Below are positions 46,189 to 58,100 of a stretch of 64,000 nt of DNA, one piece after another. Positions within the stretch are counted from its first letter, which is position 1; each line of letters starts with the position of its first letter. The stretch spans positions 829,371 through 893,370 of the forward strand of contig NC_133477.1 in the NCBI RefSeq assembly GCF_025370935.1, given 5' to 3'. The position numbers were made by a program, and so were the translations under genes. Source of the DNA: Choristoneura fumiferana. Lineage: Eukaryota; Arthropoda; Insecta; Lepidoptera; Tortricidae. The notes below the pieces were generated by a model. That model saw only the letters and a program-made list of their open reading frames with translations. It was not told where the DNA came from and did not search any database.

Positions 46189-46329
46189 GGGGCTGTTTCA
46201 CCATCCATTGATTAGTGTTAACTGGCGGTTAGGTGTGATGCCGTCTCTATTTGTTTTGTTCGAATAGACGGAGACGGCATCACATTTAAACATCGGTTAA
46301 CGCTAATCAATGGATGGTGAAACGGCCCC
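46189..46329. mobile_element. Tourist-like hairpin MITE, 141 bp, copy 1
   Basis: Ends GGGGCTGTTTCACCATCC and GGATGGTGAAACGGCCCC, arms of about 60 bp, target duplication TAA on both sides. The TIR and three-base TWA duplication fit PIF/Harbinger. The second copy at 50913-51053 is the same length. Confidence 0.85.
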
Positions 46330-46631
46330 TAATTATTGGTTTTTAATTCTTGATTACCTGATTTTGACAAGCAAGTGACTGAGTACCTAGGTATTGAACT
46401 ATTGAGTATCAATAAATTATTCTCAGATTTGTATAATTTTCTTTTATTCTGCATTTACAAATCAATAGTAAAAATAACTGCCTAAAATACATTGCAGAGA
46501 CTGGAGTAACAATTATATCATTCCATAAAGCTTCTTTTTCTTCAAATTAGGTTAAAATGAAGTTGCAAAATGCTGAAATAATTTCCATTGGCTTTTCCTA
46601 GCTATTCCCATTCTCTGCATGCCTTTATTTG

Positions 46632-46888
46632 CAGGGGCGGATCCACCATTGTGGGCACGATGGGCATGTCCACAACCCTAATAGACTGATGACAACACCT
46701 TTCACGGTCTATTGAGACCGATAGGCCAATATCTTGATGCGCGGCCAAAGAGGAAATAATCAAATCCAAGTCGTTTATGAGACATGAATTCATGACTGTT
46801 AATGAGCGAGTTCATACTCCGACTCACACTTTACCGATTTTCGGGTGACTGTGCCCACAACCTTTTTAGAGGGCTGGATCCGCGCCTG
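46632..46888. mobile_element. hAT-type MITE, 257 bp
   Basis: CAGGGGCGGATCCA and TGGATCCGCGCCTG are hAT-like inverted ends. The flanks TTTATTTG and TTTATTTT are an 8-bp target duplication with one mismatch. 46889-47400 has no other recognised feature. Confidence 0.7.
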
Positions 46889-47400
46889 TTTATTTTCACT
46901 GTAGAGTAATGGGAATAGCCATCCAGGATTATAATTTAGCAACTCCTGCCTCGCTCCCGAGTACACTGCATGATAAAAAGTTTTGATTTTGACATTTTTG
47001 TTGTAGTTCAAGCTCCTTTTTCTTGTTCAAAATGCAAAGAAATTAATAATGATAAAACATGTTGAACAGTCCTGTTAGTTCACAAATAATTGTACACAAA
47101 TCACAGCTGTACCTTACTATTATAATAATTATGTGTTCTATGATTTGGTGTCCATATACACAATAGTGTCCACTTGCAGGCTTTTTAATCTAGGTTTGAG
47201 TGGCCTTAAGTCCTGTCAGATCCATACAAGAACTGTCAGTTTAAGCCTTAAATCGAGATTTAAAAAAGCCTACAAGACATCCTTAATGTATTTAGGCCCA
47301 AATTTAAGCCTTTTCTTTAGATTGGAATTATATGACAGCATATTATATTTTAGTGCACTAGAATACAGACAGGTATGTTTTACTTTGAGCATATAAAGGG

Positions 47401-47940
47401 TTAATGGGACACAAAGTTCTTGGTGACCATTCTACTGACAACAACATCAAGTAAGTCAACATTTGAGGCACAGTTTATTTTATTGAGCTTATATGTAGTT
47501 TTCAAGTCTTTTATATCAGTGTATTGACTAATTTCACTTATTGGACACAGTTTCCCTTCTATCAGCGGTATTATTTCACTGCTGGCATCCTTCTCAGCCG
47601 TAGTTATAAAGCAAACCAGAAGATTCTGCTCTTTCTCTATTCCGAACTTGCTTAAACTCTGTGAAATATTCTTGGACAGAGACAAGTTGTACAGAATCTC
47701 GGCATATACAGTTCTTGTGATCATGGCGCCCAGCTTCGCCGCCACTGCTGCCCTGTTGGCAGCGACTGCTACTTGGAAAGGATCCAGTATCAAGCTAGGT
47801 TTGATCACCGCACAACTCCAAACTCCCTGTATGATATTATTTCTGATTGCCTCTACATTCTGAACGTCCTTGAAAAGGTATATTTTGAGGAAGCTTTTAG
47901 TATCAGGATCTAGTTCACAGGTATAAGACTCGGAAGTCAT
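47401..47940 (-). CDS. TPRKB: EKC/KEOPS complex subunit TPRKB (Cgi121 family)
   Basis: A single-exon 179-aa protein starting at a true ATG (47938-47940). Cgi121/TPRKB binds the Bud32/PRPK kinase in the KEOPS complex, which makes the universal t6A37 modification of ANN-decoding tRNAs. It also binds tRNA 3' ends. Visible family features are LFKDVQNVEAIR near residue 22, an II-to-ALI region with DPFQVAVAANRAA near 53, TRTVYAEILYNLS near 76, SLSKFGIEKEQNLLVCFI near 95, and a C-terminal helix with VVSRMVTKNF. Length matches the family (about 175). A possible ATTAAA signal lies downstream near 47185. The upstream 48.1-48.5 kb is hairpin MITEs. Assignment is firm from several conserved blocks. Confidence 0.92.
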   Translation of the reverse strand: MTSESYTCELDPDTKSFLKIYLFKDVQNVEAIRNNIIQGVWSCAVIKPSLILDPFQVAVAANRAAVAAKLGAMITRTVYAEILYNLSLSKNISQSLSKFGIEKEQNLLVCFITTAEKDASSEIIPLIEGKLCPISEISQYTDIKDLKTTYKLNKINCASNVDLLDVVVSRMVTKNFVSH

Positions 47941-48096
47941 TGTATTCCTCTGTTTCTGCAGTAGTGATTAAACAAAACATGTGGAATTGAGTATATTGAC
48001 TGACCTATTGACATTCATTGTCAATTTGTTTGATTTGATTTGTGGTGCACTGACATAACTTTCACAACTTTACCAGCCTGACAATACCGTACCTGA

Positions 48097-48223
48097 GGGC
48101 CTACTCTGAAATTTGAACATCGAAGTTCGTATCGTATCGTCCCTCTCACTCTCGTATTAAATGGTGTAAGCTACAGAGAGACGGAATGACACGAACTTCG
48201 ATTTTCGAATTTCGTCGTAGCCC
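48097..48223. repeat. GGGCTACTACGAAAC hairpin MITE, copy b
   Basis: A diverged palindrome with GAACATCGAAGTTCGTATCG at the left and ACACGAACTTCGATTTTCG at the right, 150 bp upstream of the TPRKB start. Confidence 0.7.
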
Positions 48224-48248
48224 TGCAGTAGATAGGATAGGACTAGCA

Positions 48249-48470
48249 GGGCTACTACGAAACTCGAAACTCGAAGTTTGTGTCGTGCGATCTCTCTGAC
48301 ACATACTATTTAATACGAGAGCGAGAGGGACGGTATGATACGAACTTCGAGTTTCGAGTGCAAAATTCGAACTTCGTATGTTGCCGTCCCGCTGACGCTT
48401 ATGTCATTTAATACGCGAGTGAAATGGACGGGGCAATACGAACTTCGATTTGCGAGTTTCGTAGTAGCCC
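48249..48470. repeat. GGGCTACTACGAAAC MITE, compound copy c
   Basis: Starts GGGCTACTACGAAACTCG and ends GTTTCGTAGTAGCCC. Internally it has three arms (two hairpins sharing a junction near 48358), so it is a fusion of two copies. 48520-48990 that follows repeats variants of TAGCCACTTTT and is probably another decayed element. Confidence 0.7.
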
Positions 48471-49288
48471 CTCAGGTCGGTACGTACTCGGTCGGTAAAG
48501 AAAGTCATGTCGGTTTTGAGACTCAGTGCTGCCACTTTAGCCAATTTTTGGCTAGATCTAGCCGCATTTACGAAATAGCTACAAAAATTTTTAGTGGCCA
48601 AATTTTTTAGCCACACTTTCTAGCTACCAACAATAATTAAGTTACCACTGTTTCAATCAATTTAATTTGTAATGTAATACGTACTTCCGTGCGCTACCTA
48701 CGTAATACCTGAGAATATCCTTCAATAAATAAGTAGAAAAAAACTAAGAAACCCGAAAAAAAATTAAGAAGCCGGACCATCACAAGATGGCATCGATTTT
48801 GAATACATTTTTCCAAAAATAATAAGTAATGAAAGAGAAAGAAATATAAAATTATAAGACTTATGTCCCATGTTGCCTTTTTTTGTTTAGCCACTTTTGG
48901 CGACTTCTACTGAGTATTTTTTTTCGAAACTAGCCACTTTTTACCATAATTATTATGTCTAGCTACTTTTTCTTTGGGCAACACTGTTTTGAGTTAAGTG
49001 CTACGGAGTGCTACCCCCCCCCCCCTCCCCCCAACTAAATACCTAAAAAAACAGATAATTTATATCGTTATCTACGTTTGTTTGATTGATAAGAAGACTA
49101 CTAACCACAAACGATACTCACGATACTGTCCGCAAAAAATACTCTGCAATCTTTTATGTTACTATAACGTCTATAACAATAAGATACAATAAAAGTGTCG
49201 AGTACAGTAGGTACCTAATATCTAACTTTATCAGCGGGAAGTATTGAGTAATATTAACTCGCATAAGAAATAAACAGTGTAATTCACG

Positions 49289-50742
49289 ATGACAATGGTA
49301 TCAAGGTTGAGTAGCAGTTTGCGGGCGGTGTGCCGGAGTGGGCGGCGCGGCTTGTCGTCGGCGAGCGAGACTGCGGGCCCCGTGGTGTTCCGCAAGCTGA
49401 CGGGCGGCGACGCCGGCGTCGCGGTGTACGGGCTGAACGCGGCCGCCACGCGCAACGCGCTCAGTTTCGGCATGGTAGACGCGATGCGCGAGGTCAACCA
49501 GCTCATCCGAGAGGACACCAAGATCTCCGTGGTCGTCCTGCACAGCCTCGTGCCCGGCATCTTCTGCGCGGGTCAGTGCGCGCAGCACCCGGCCGTAACA
49601 TATGGAAACGCTCCAAGGGCGAGGCCGCGAAGCGTTTCGACCGCCGTATCTTCTGCGCTACTGAAATCGCCGAATACTTCCAAGGCGAGTCGATGAGACT
49701 ATTCCATTCATCGATTTTGAAATCGCAGAAGAGTGGTGAAATGCTTCGCGCCCTTGCCATTGAACATAACTCTTAACTTTCATTTATTTTACAGGTGCTA
49801 ACTTGAAAGAGAGGTTCAACATGTCAGACGAAGAAGTTGCCAAGTTTGTTCGTAGACTGAGAGAGACTTTTATTGAAATTGAGGATCTCCCGATGCCCAC
49901 TATAGCTGCTATTGAAGGTGTAGCGGTTGGTGGGGGGCTGGAGTTGGCGTTGGCCTGCGACATCAGAGTGGCGGCCGACACGGCCAAGCTCGGCCTGGTG
50001 GAGACCGGGCGCGGCCTCATCCCTGGCGCGGGCGGCACGCAGCGACTGCCACGAGTCATTCATCTCAACATTGCCAAGGAATTGATCTACACTTCCCGGG
50101 TGATCAGTGGCAAGGAAGCCAAAGAACTAGGTCAGTGAAGAATTTAATATGTATTAACATGCAATAGCACAATTTTAACAATTGAAGTGTTACACAACAT
50201 GTTTGTGTAACATCACAAGATAGATTTAACATAGTGATTCAGAAGACAAACAGCAATCTATATGAATTTACAACATAAAACATGGTGTCTGACTGAGACA
50301 CCATAGCAACATCACCAGTTACATAACCTGAACCAATTTGATGTAGCCAACCTGGCAGTCATGGCGTGTAGTGTATATTGGTCAGGGCCTTTATTCTTGT
50401 AATCTTATTAGCAATTGTCTGTGAGGTGTACCATGAGGAAAGAATAAAAATATTAAAATATGATATTTCCTTTCAGGCATTGCAAATCATGTTGTGCCAC
50501 AAAACAATAATAAGAATGCGGCATATGAGAAGTCACTGGAGCTGGCGCGAGAGATACTTCCCAACGCGCCCATAGCACTTCGCTGCGCCAAGCAAGCCAT
50601 CAACGAGGGTGTGCAACTAGGCATCAAGGACGGCTACGAAGTGGAGCAGAAGTGCTATGAAAAAAACATTCCCATGAAGGATCGCATCGAGGGCATGCTC
50701 TCCTTCATAGAGAAGAGGAAACCTGTCTACAAGGGGCATTAA
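49289..50742 (+). CDS. ECHDC2: Mitochondrial enoyl-CoA hydratase domain protein (ECHDC2/AUH type)
   Basis: Three exons: 49289-49571, 49795-50130, 50477-50742, GT-AG with matching phase-1 junctions (G|GT and G|GC, both Gly), 294 aa. The N-terminus (MTMVSRLSSSLRAVCRSGRR) is Arg/Ser-rich without acids, a typical mitochondrial presequence. The crotonase fold is shown by VVLHS..PGIFCAGANLKER (oxyanion loop, about 85-101), GGGLELALACD with Glu144, and GLVETGRGLIPGAGGTQRLPR with Glu164, the two catalytic glutamates. The C-terminal NIPMKDRIEGMLSFIEKRKP also fits. Family members hydrate enoyl-CoAs; AUH acts on methylglutaconyl-CoA in leucine breakdown. RGL.PGAGG favours ECHDC2 over AUH, but the choice is not certain. 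Confidence 0.9.
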
Positions 50743-50912
50743 CATCAGATTTACATGGGGCAAAATGGGTCATTTGATGCCTTGAATTACAGAAGCAAGT
50801 ACTGCACTGATGGTGGGTGATGGCATGTAACACATGATCTGACAGCTGCTATGATATGTGATTTCAGTCTTGAATTTATTGTAAATGTTAATGTTAAGAA
50901 TATTGTTATTTA

Positions 50913-51053
50913 GGGGCTGTTTCACCATCCTTTGATTAGTGTTAACTGGTGGTTAGGTGTGATGCCGTCTCTATTTGTTTTGTTTGAATAGACGGAGACG
51001 GCATCACATTTAACCGTCGGTTAACGCTAATCAATGGATGGTGAAACAGCCCC
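50913..51053. mobile_element. Tourist-like hairpin MITE, copy 2, in the hydratase 3' UTR
   Basis: 141 bp, ends GGGGCTGTTTCACCATCC and GGATGGTGAAACAGCCCC, target duplication TTA at 50910-50912 and 51054-51056. It lies between the hydratase stop (50742) and its AATAAA (51155), so it is probably transcribed as a hairpin. Confidence 0.85.
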
Positions 51054-51154
51054 TTAATGTTATTACTTATACAGTTGTTAAAATGATGGTAAATCTATTT
51101 TTGGAGCATTTTTACAATGTTGTGCTACTTTGCTAAGTGAGAAATATCTAGCTC

Positions 51155-51160
51155 AATAAA
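51155..51160 (+). terminator. Polyadenylation signal of the hydratase gene
   Basis: AATAAA 413 bp after the stop codon, followed by a T-rich stretch. The convergent phosphomannomutase ends only about 75 bp further on, so the two 3' ends nearly meet. Confidence 0.6.
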
Positions 51161-51232
51161 CAATTTTGAAAATTAGGAAGCTGATTAATTCAGATTTTTT
51201 TAATAACATGTTTTGGCCTAATTTTATTAACT

Positions 51233-51985
51233 TCAATTCAAATTAAGCTCTGCAATCAATTGATTCTTGGTATCATCTGGAGAAGTCACTTTGTGTCCTA
51301 TGGTCCTTCCATCACAGTATATCTCATGATCGTTGCCCCCCGGGTCTGTCTTGTCTCCAAAGAAGTGGATCTCTTCAAAACCTGTGTCAGCTACATGGTT
51401 GAGGCAGAAAGTTTTATCCCAGCCTGTGGGGAACACATCTATGCTTATTTGCCCTCCAAGGGCAAAAGTTAGATTGAAACCTTCAAATTCTTTGTCCAGT
51501 GCTTCTTTGAACTTTCCTCTTACTTGGTGCTCCTGATCATACAATGCAAACTGGTCCCGCTCAGCTTGGCTGCAGGAGCGCCCCACTGGGCAGAGATTGA
51601 TTAGGCCAGTGCGAAACTCCACAAAATTTCCTCTTTTAGCTGGAAGTTCTAGTTTTGACATGTAACCCAGAGCAAAGTTGATCAGTTTCTGCAGCTTCTG
51701 CTCCCCCAAATGGCTCAAGATACTCTGTTGGCTCTTCAATTCCCCATTTCTATATTGCATCAATCCATTTTCACAGAACACATAGTCAAACTTTGACGTT
51801 ACATCTTCACCATTCATCTGCTCCTTAATTTTAGAGTAGTCTGAGCCACTCACCAATCCAATATACACTCTAGGCTTCAATTTGTTCAGCAGGAATGATA
51901 TCAGATCATCGGATATTTTCTGACGCGGTTTTGTAAGTGTGCCGTCCACGTCGAAGAGATATAAAACGTTTTTTCGCCCCGCCAT
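51233..51985 (-). CDS. PMM: Phosphomannomutase
   Basis: Intronless 250-aa protein. Phosphomannomutase converts mannose-6-phosphate to mannose-1-phosphate for GDP-mannose, N-glycan and GPI-anchor synthesis in the cytosol. It is a HAD-superfamily enzyme. Nucleophile Asp12 and acid/base Asp14 lie in FDVDGTLTKPRQ. Further signature blocks are GLVSGSDYSKIKEQ, VFCENGL, EFRTGLINLCPVGRSC, ISIDVFPTGWDKTFCL and FFGDKTDPGGNDHEIY (Mg site). The frame is open 20 codons further upstream, but the only ATG is at 51983-51985, and this start gives the family's usual length (246-262). It is divergent from SGSH and convergent with the hydratase. A broken partial copy lies at 53160-53525. Confidence 0.95.
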   Translation of the reverse strand: MAGRKNVLYLFDVDGTLTKPRQKISDDLISFLLNKLKPRVYIGLVSGSDYSKIKEQMNGEDVTSKFDYVFCENGLMQYRNGELKSQQSILSHLGEQKLQKLINFALGYMSKLELPAKRGNFVEFRTGLINLCPVGRSCSQAERDQFALYDQEHQVRGKFKEALDKEFEGFNLTFALGGQISIDVFPTGWDKTFCLNHVADTGFEEIHFFGDKTDPGGNDHEIYCDGRTIGHKVTSPDDTKNQLIAELNLN

Positions 51986-52182
51986 TACGTATTCTGGCTG
52001 ATCTAATTGAGTTAATATAGATCTTAAAAAATTAACGGTTTTCAAATTTTGGTGGTAAAACTAAGACCGGTCAATAAGTGGGTCAGGTAGCCGGCCGGGC
52101 GCGGGCGTGGAGGCGGGTGGGCTGGGCAAGGATGCCAACACTTCACTCGTGTTCGTGTACGTCAGCCAGACGCACAGTAAAC
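51986..52182. promoter_or_regulatory. Candidate bidirectional promoter, PMM / SGSH
   Basis: Only 197 bp separate the two divergent start codons. The SGSH side (52078-52135) is GC-rich (GGCCGGGCGCGGGCG), unlike the surrounding AT-rich DNA, and no TATA box is evident. Shared regulation is inference from spacing. Confidence 0.45.
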
Positions 52183-55100
52183 ATGAGCCGGATATCAGCA
52201 GCCGTGTACGCGCTGCTACTATACCTGTCAGTCACGGAAACAGTGCTATTAAACAACCAGCGCAATGTTCTTATACTGCTGGGTAAGTTGTTTTACCAAA
52301 AATGTGGGAATTTGGCAAATAAATTGACAATAAATTAAACACTGGACTCGGGGCAAGTGATTTTTGTTTTGACAGTTAAGTTCCGTTCTACGTGCCAAGT
52401 CAACTTGACAAGTGTTATCCGTATTATCTTATCATAGGTTATCGTTGTTGAAATAGTGGTAATAAATAAACCATTGAGTTGAAATGAACGTCTAAACAAA
52501 CATTCGAATAATAAAAAAAAACATTAAACGACGTGGAACATGGAACGGGGAAAAAATTGACTATGATATGACCGCATAGAGCACAAACTGTACATACAGG
52601 AACTAACGTTGCTCTAAGTATGACCGCCCCGCCGCCGTTCGTTACCTGTAGGTTACCTGCCATGGCATGGAGTTCGCTTATTTTAGCAAAATTTGAAAAA
52701 CCTGTAGGGCTACTACGAAATTCGAAAATCGAAGTTCGTATCGTACCGTCCCTCACTCGTATAAAATAATATTAGCGTCAGCGGGGACGGTACGATACGA
52801 ACTTCGATTTCCAAATTTCGTAGTAGAAAGCCTTACTGTACTGTAGGCTGTAAATTACACGGACTTTGCTCATTATCATGTATGTGGTTAATTATAAACG
52901 AAATCTCAATGCAAACAATATTTACAAATCAGATTCAAATTATAAAAAAAACATCGTATGTTCCTTTCACAGATATTATATGAACAAGTTGTTGAAGTCC
53001 GTGGTATGATCGTAAATCTTTTGTACCTACCTACATACGTATAACGAACAAAAGGCAGTACCTAATCTAAAATACCTACAGGCTACCTACCTACTACTTC
53101 AAAAATATAACTTTGATGAAGCTGTAATTAATTGACTTTTCGTATTATCGGTTATCGGGAGATGTCACGTGTCCTATGGTTCTCTCGTCAAAGTATATCT
53201 CATGATCTTGCCCCCGGGATCTGTTGTCTCCAAAGAAGCGGATCTCAAAACCGGCATCAGCTATATGGTTGAGGCAGAAAGTTTTATCCCAGCCTGTGGG
53301 GAACACATCTATAATTATCTGCCCTCTCAGAGCAAATTTTAAATTGTATCCTTAAACTTTCTCCAGTGCTTCCTTAAACTTCCCCCGGACTTGGTGTTCC
53401 TGATCATACAATGCAAACTGCTCCCGCTCAGCTTGGCAGCAGGAACGCCCACTGGGCAGATATTGATTAGCACAGTACGAAACTCCACAAAATTTTAGCT
53501 GGCAGTTCTAGTTTCGACACGCCGAACACAAAATACTAGTTCGAAAATACAAACTGAGACATGGATGCACAGAAAAACCAGAAAAAGAGACCAGCACTGG
53601 GAATCGAACCTAGGTCCTCAGCATTCCGTGCTACGTGCTATAACCCCTACACCACTGCTGGACAGGAATCTAGACACGATTTTTTCCTATGCATACATAT
53701 CTCAGGTTGCTTATTTCTACTTTGCTATTTAAGCAGCAGCACTAGCGACATCTATGTGGCGTCGACAGACGTCACACTCTTTCGGAACCAACCGCTCACC
53801 CAGACAAGAGATGTCGCTACTAAGCAATCAAATTATGATTGGTTTTTTGGAGTCTTTTTATATTTTTATTGGCGTAGATGTCGCTAGTGCTGCTGCTTAA
53901 GTAGCAAAGTATAAATCAAAGACTACAGTGTAGAAATAAGCATCCTGAGATATGTATGCATAGGAAAAAATCGTGTCTAGACTCCTGTCCAGCTGTGGTG
54001 TAGAGGTTATAGCACGCAGCACGGAATGCTGAGGACTTGGGTTCGATTTCCAGTGCTGGTTTCTTTTCTGGTTTTTCTGTGCATCCATGGCTCAGTTTGT
54101 ATTTTCGATATGGTTTCACGGGATACCCGTAAAAGTAACAAATTTGGAGTTGAAATAAAAAATACAAAACGACTCCAAAAAACCAATTCCAGTATCACCG
54201 ACGATATCGAAATAATATAATATTATTGTAGTTGACTATACGTTTATTCGGATTGATATAGGTATTAAGGTATAGTGTTGTATTCGCTAGCCGACGACGC
54301 CGGGCTCGAGCTGGGCGCGTACGGCAACAAGATCTGCCAGACGCCGCACTTGGACGCGCTGGCACGCCGCAGCCTCGTCTTCAACGACGCTTTCACCTCC
54401 GTGAGCAGCTGCTCGCCCAGGTAACAGGCCCTATACTACTAACTGCAACATTCCAACTTCGTATCTTGCCGTCCCGTTGTCGCTAGTATTATTTAATACG
54501 GGAGTGTGTGGGACGGCATGATATGTACTTTGATTTTAGAATTTCATAGTAGCCCCCTCCCTGGACTGCCAAACAGCCCTTTGGCCTTATACTACTCTAC
54601 AATAGCCGCATGGCTACTACGAAATTCGAAACTCGAAGTTCGTGTCGTGCGGTCGCTCTCGTATTAAATAGTATAAGTGTCAGAGGGACCGCACGACACG
54701 AACTTCGAGTTTCGAGTTTCGTAGTAGCCCTGCTGTTATCTGTGTATATGGTGGATATACGAGATTTTTTCAAAGTAGTGACGGACGATATAGGTTGAAC
54801 GACAGTGCAGCACCGTCAACAAAAAGGTTTGTATTGAAAATTGATTTTCTTAATAAAGCTAAGTATTCTCGCACAAGCCCAAACACTTGTACGTACCTAC
54901 CTAATTATTAACGGTCTCATTTCAGTTAGGTACCAAAACCTGACCTGTTCTAGATGCAAAAACGTGTTTTCATTTTATGTAGATTTTGCTTAAAGCGAAA
55001 CGTATCTTTCTTGGTCTAGTAACTTAGTATACCTACACTACACCACGCGTACTCTTCGACTACCTACACCTTGAACTAAGTGTTCCGAAGAGCTTTAAAA

Positions 55101-58100
55101 TCTGAGCCACTGGTCTGTCTGGTGTGTGCAACGCGTGCATTGTTGCAGCCGCGCGGCGCTGCTGACGGGCGCACCGAGCCACCAGAGCGGCATGTACGGG
55201 CTGCACCACGGAGTGCACCACTTCAACTCTTTCGACAACGTCACCAGCCTGCCCGCGCTGCTGCGCAAAAGGGGCGTCTACACCGGTCTGTATACAGAAC
55301 AACTTAACACCTCTTACTTGTTAAGGTTACACCTCAAAAGGAATAACCTAACCAACAATAGATATATAACATTATTATAAATGTGGCTATACCCTACCAG
55401 GGTGCATAATATTGTAAGACTTATTAGAATAAGGCCTTATGTATTTATGTTTTTTGCCAAATAAATAAATACTAAAATACAATAAGTAGTTTAAGTAGGA
55501 AAAACCCCGACTTTGTCACTTCAAAGTTCAATGTCTCGAAAACGGCTGAACCGATTTTGATGAAACATATCTAAGAACCATCGCTAAAAAAACCGCATTC
55601 AATTCGGTCCACCCGTTTAAGAGCTACGGTGCCACACACAGACAGACAGACACACATAGCGGTCAAACTTATAACACCCTTCTTTTTGCATTGGGGGTTA
55701 AAAATCGGAGCCCATGTAGTGACTCCTAGCGCCATCTAGTGAGCTCTTTCTTCGGACTTTCCCCAAGCGTAACACCTGCCTGGAGATGGATCTCTTTATT
55801 GGAGTCTTCCCCTCATGATATTATGATAATTGATGATAGACGGTCTGTCACAGCTGATTTGCTCCGAGACTGCTGGACTGATTGAGTTGAAAATTGGTAG
55901 GTTAGAGGTTAGGTTTAGACATGAAGAAGAATGCTGCTTTAGATGGGGTGAATTAGAAAAATATTTCTATTAATTTTCTAATCATCAGTTATCATAATAT
56001 CATGAGGGGAAGACTGCAATAGAGACATCCATCTCCAGGCAAGTGTGGGAAAGTTCGAAGGAAGAAGCTCACTACATGGCGATGGGAGTCGCTAAATGGA
56101 CTCCGATTTTTAACGTATTCACTGCTACATTACCTATATGACGCATATATGCATTTTCAGAACATCGCCCAGTGCCGCTTTTATAATTACTCATACATTT
56201 TGATCGCACATGTGCGTCGGTGGCACCTGTGGAAGTCGGGTAGCCGTGAGTGCGTTGACCTCCGACGCAAAAAGAGGGGTGTTATAAGCTGGACCTCTGT
56301 GTGTCTGTCTGTGGCACCGTAGCTCTTAAACGGGTGGACAGCAGCGGGCTCGTTGTGAAAATTTAAAAATGATACTTTTTTAAATTTTGAGATTAATAGC
56401 TTCATTAAATATTTAAAAAAAAAGTTGCCCCTTGTAACCTTGTAAACTATGAACGTCTATTATGTCTATGTCATTTTCAATGTACAAGCAATGACCCCAT
56501 AGGTTGCTTACACTCTATGAAATGATGCAAGTTAATTTTGTCGTCCGTCGCGCAGGCATCATCGGCAAGAAGCACGTGGGCCCGGCCGGCGTGTACCGCT
56601 TCGACTACGAACAGACCGAAGAGAACAATCACATCAACCAGGTCGGCCGCAACATCACGCACATGAAGCTGCTCACGAGAGAGTTCCTGCAGAGAGCCAA
56701 CCGCGACAACAAGTCAGTGTCGCGAACAGCCCACGCATCACACATCCGTTTCCCATAAGGACCCTAACTTACCGTACCTAAGTCGTTCATAATAATATTG
56801 TGATGTCACCAGCTGCGTAACCTAATAAACTTTGACGTACCCGTACCAAACCGCGCGTCGCCAAGTGTGGTGTAGCTTAGCTGCCACATATCGGTCGGTA
56901 TATACATCATTGGATACTGTAGCGAAGTCATCGTGGCGTATAGGTGAGTAGGATCCTTAGGGTTAAAATAGAGTCCTATTGTGCGTGAATGCTTGTCCTT
57001 TAGCTAGTTAGTTCTCTCTTTCCCACTAGGCACAACTGCTCAAAGTCGCGAGAACAATAGGATCCTAAGCTCTATTCTATCCCAGTCCATCCATATCAGA
57101 GTCCATTTGTCGATCATAGCATAGAGCCCCATGCATCTTTTACGGCGATTCATAAGATCAAGACCTGCTTTTAATGTCGTCTTTTCATTAGTATTCTGAA
57201 TGAACTGTGTAGGTATAGAAAATGGTACCCCTGCAGTCGTGCCCGAAAAACCGCGGCGAAGACAAGACTAATCGCGACTGCTCGTTCACATACGCTTTTT
57301 GCGACTGGTCTCTCTGGTTTAGTCACTCGCGGGCGAGTGTGGTTGGGCATAACTGGCTGTTTGTCGGCAGGCCGTTCTTCTTGTACGTGGGGTTCCACGA
57401 CCCGCACCGCTGCGGGCACTCGGCGCCGGAGCTGGGCGCCTTCTGCGAGCGCTTCGGGAGCGGCCAGCCCGGCGCCGGCCGCATCCCCGACTGGACGCCC
57501 TGGTACTACCAGTGGGACGAGATCGAGCTGCCCTACTACATACAGGTAAGAGCGGACTCTAGCTCAGATACACTCAAACAGCGACCGCCCAGCATAGGAA
57601 TTGAGTAGGTTTCCAACAATTTTGAAATATGGATAACTTGAATAAGTTGCTTCAGAATTTCCTACCCTTTGCTACCAAGGTTGCGCTTGCTCAAACTTTG
57701 CTGCACCCTACATTCGACTATGCTGACATTTGTTATCCCGATCTCTTAGAAGAGCAGCTTAATAAACTTGAGCGAATTCAAAATCTATGCATTAGGTTTA
57801 TATTTGGTCTACGTAAGTTCGATCATGTCTCTAACTTTCGATCACAGCTCAAGTGGCTCCCAATCCGCCTTCGCCGTAACTCTCACATTCTCCACCTTCT
57901 TTACGGCATTCTCTTTAACTCAAAGAGCGATTTAGCTACGTAACTTCTATTCGATGCTCTCAGAACTTTCTCCTTACCGTGCCTCTTTCTAACTCTAAAT
58001 TCTATGTCTATTCTTATACTGTCCATGCTATTCGGTTGTGGCAGGTTCGGATGCACCACCTGCTGTGAACTAGTCCTTCCTTCTTTCTGTAAAAAGGTTG

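Noticed and set aside
49572..49776. Extended ORF through hydratase intron 1
   Set aside because: The crotonase motif FCAGANLKE is only restored by splicing 49571 to 49795.
51986..52045. Longer PMM N-terminus starting at 52045
   Set aside because: That codon is TTG. The first ATG at 51985 gives the normal family length.
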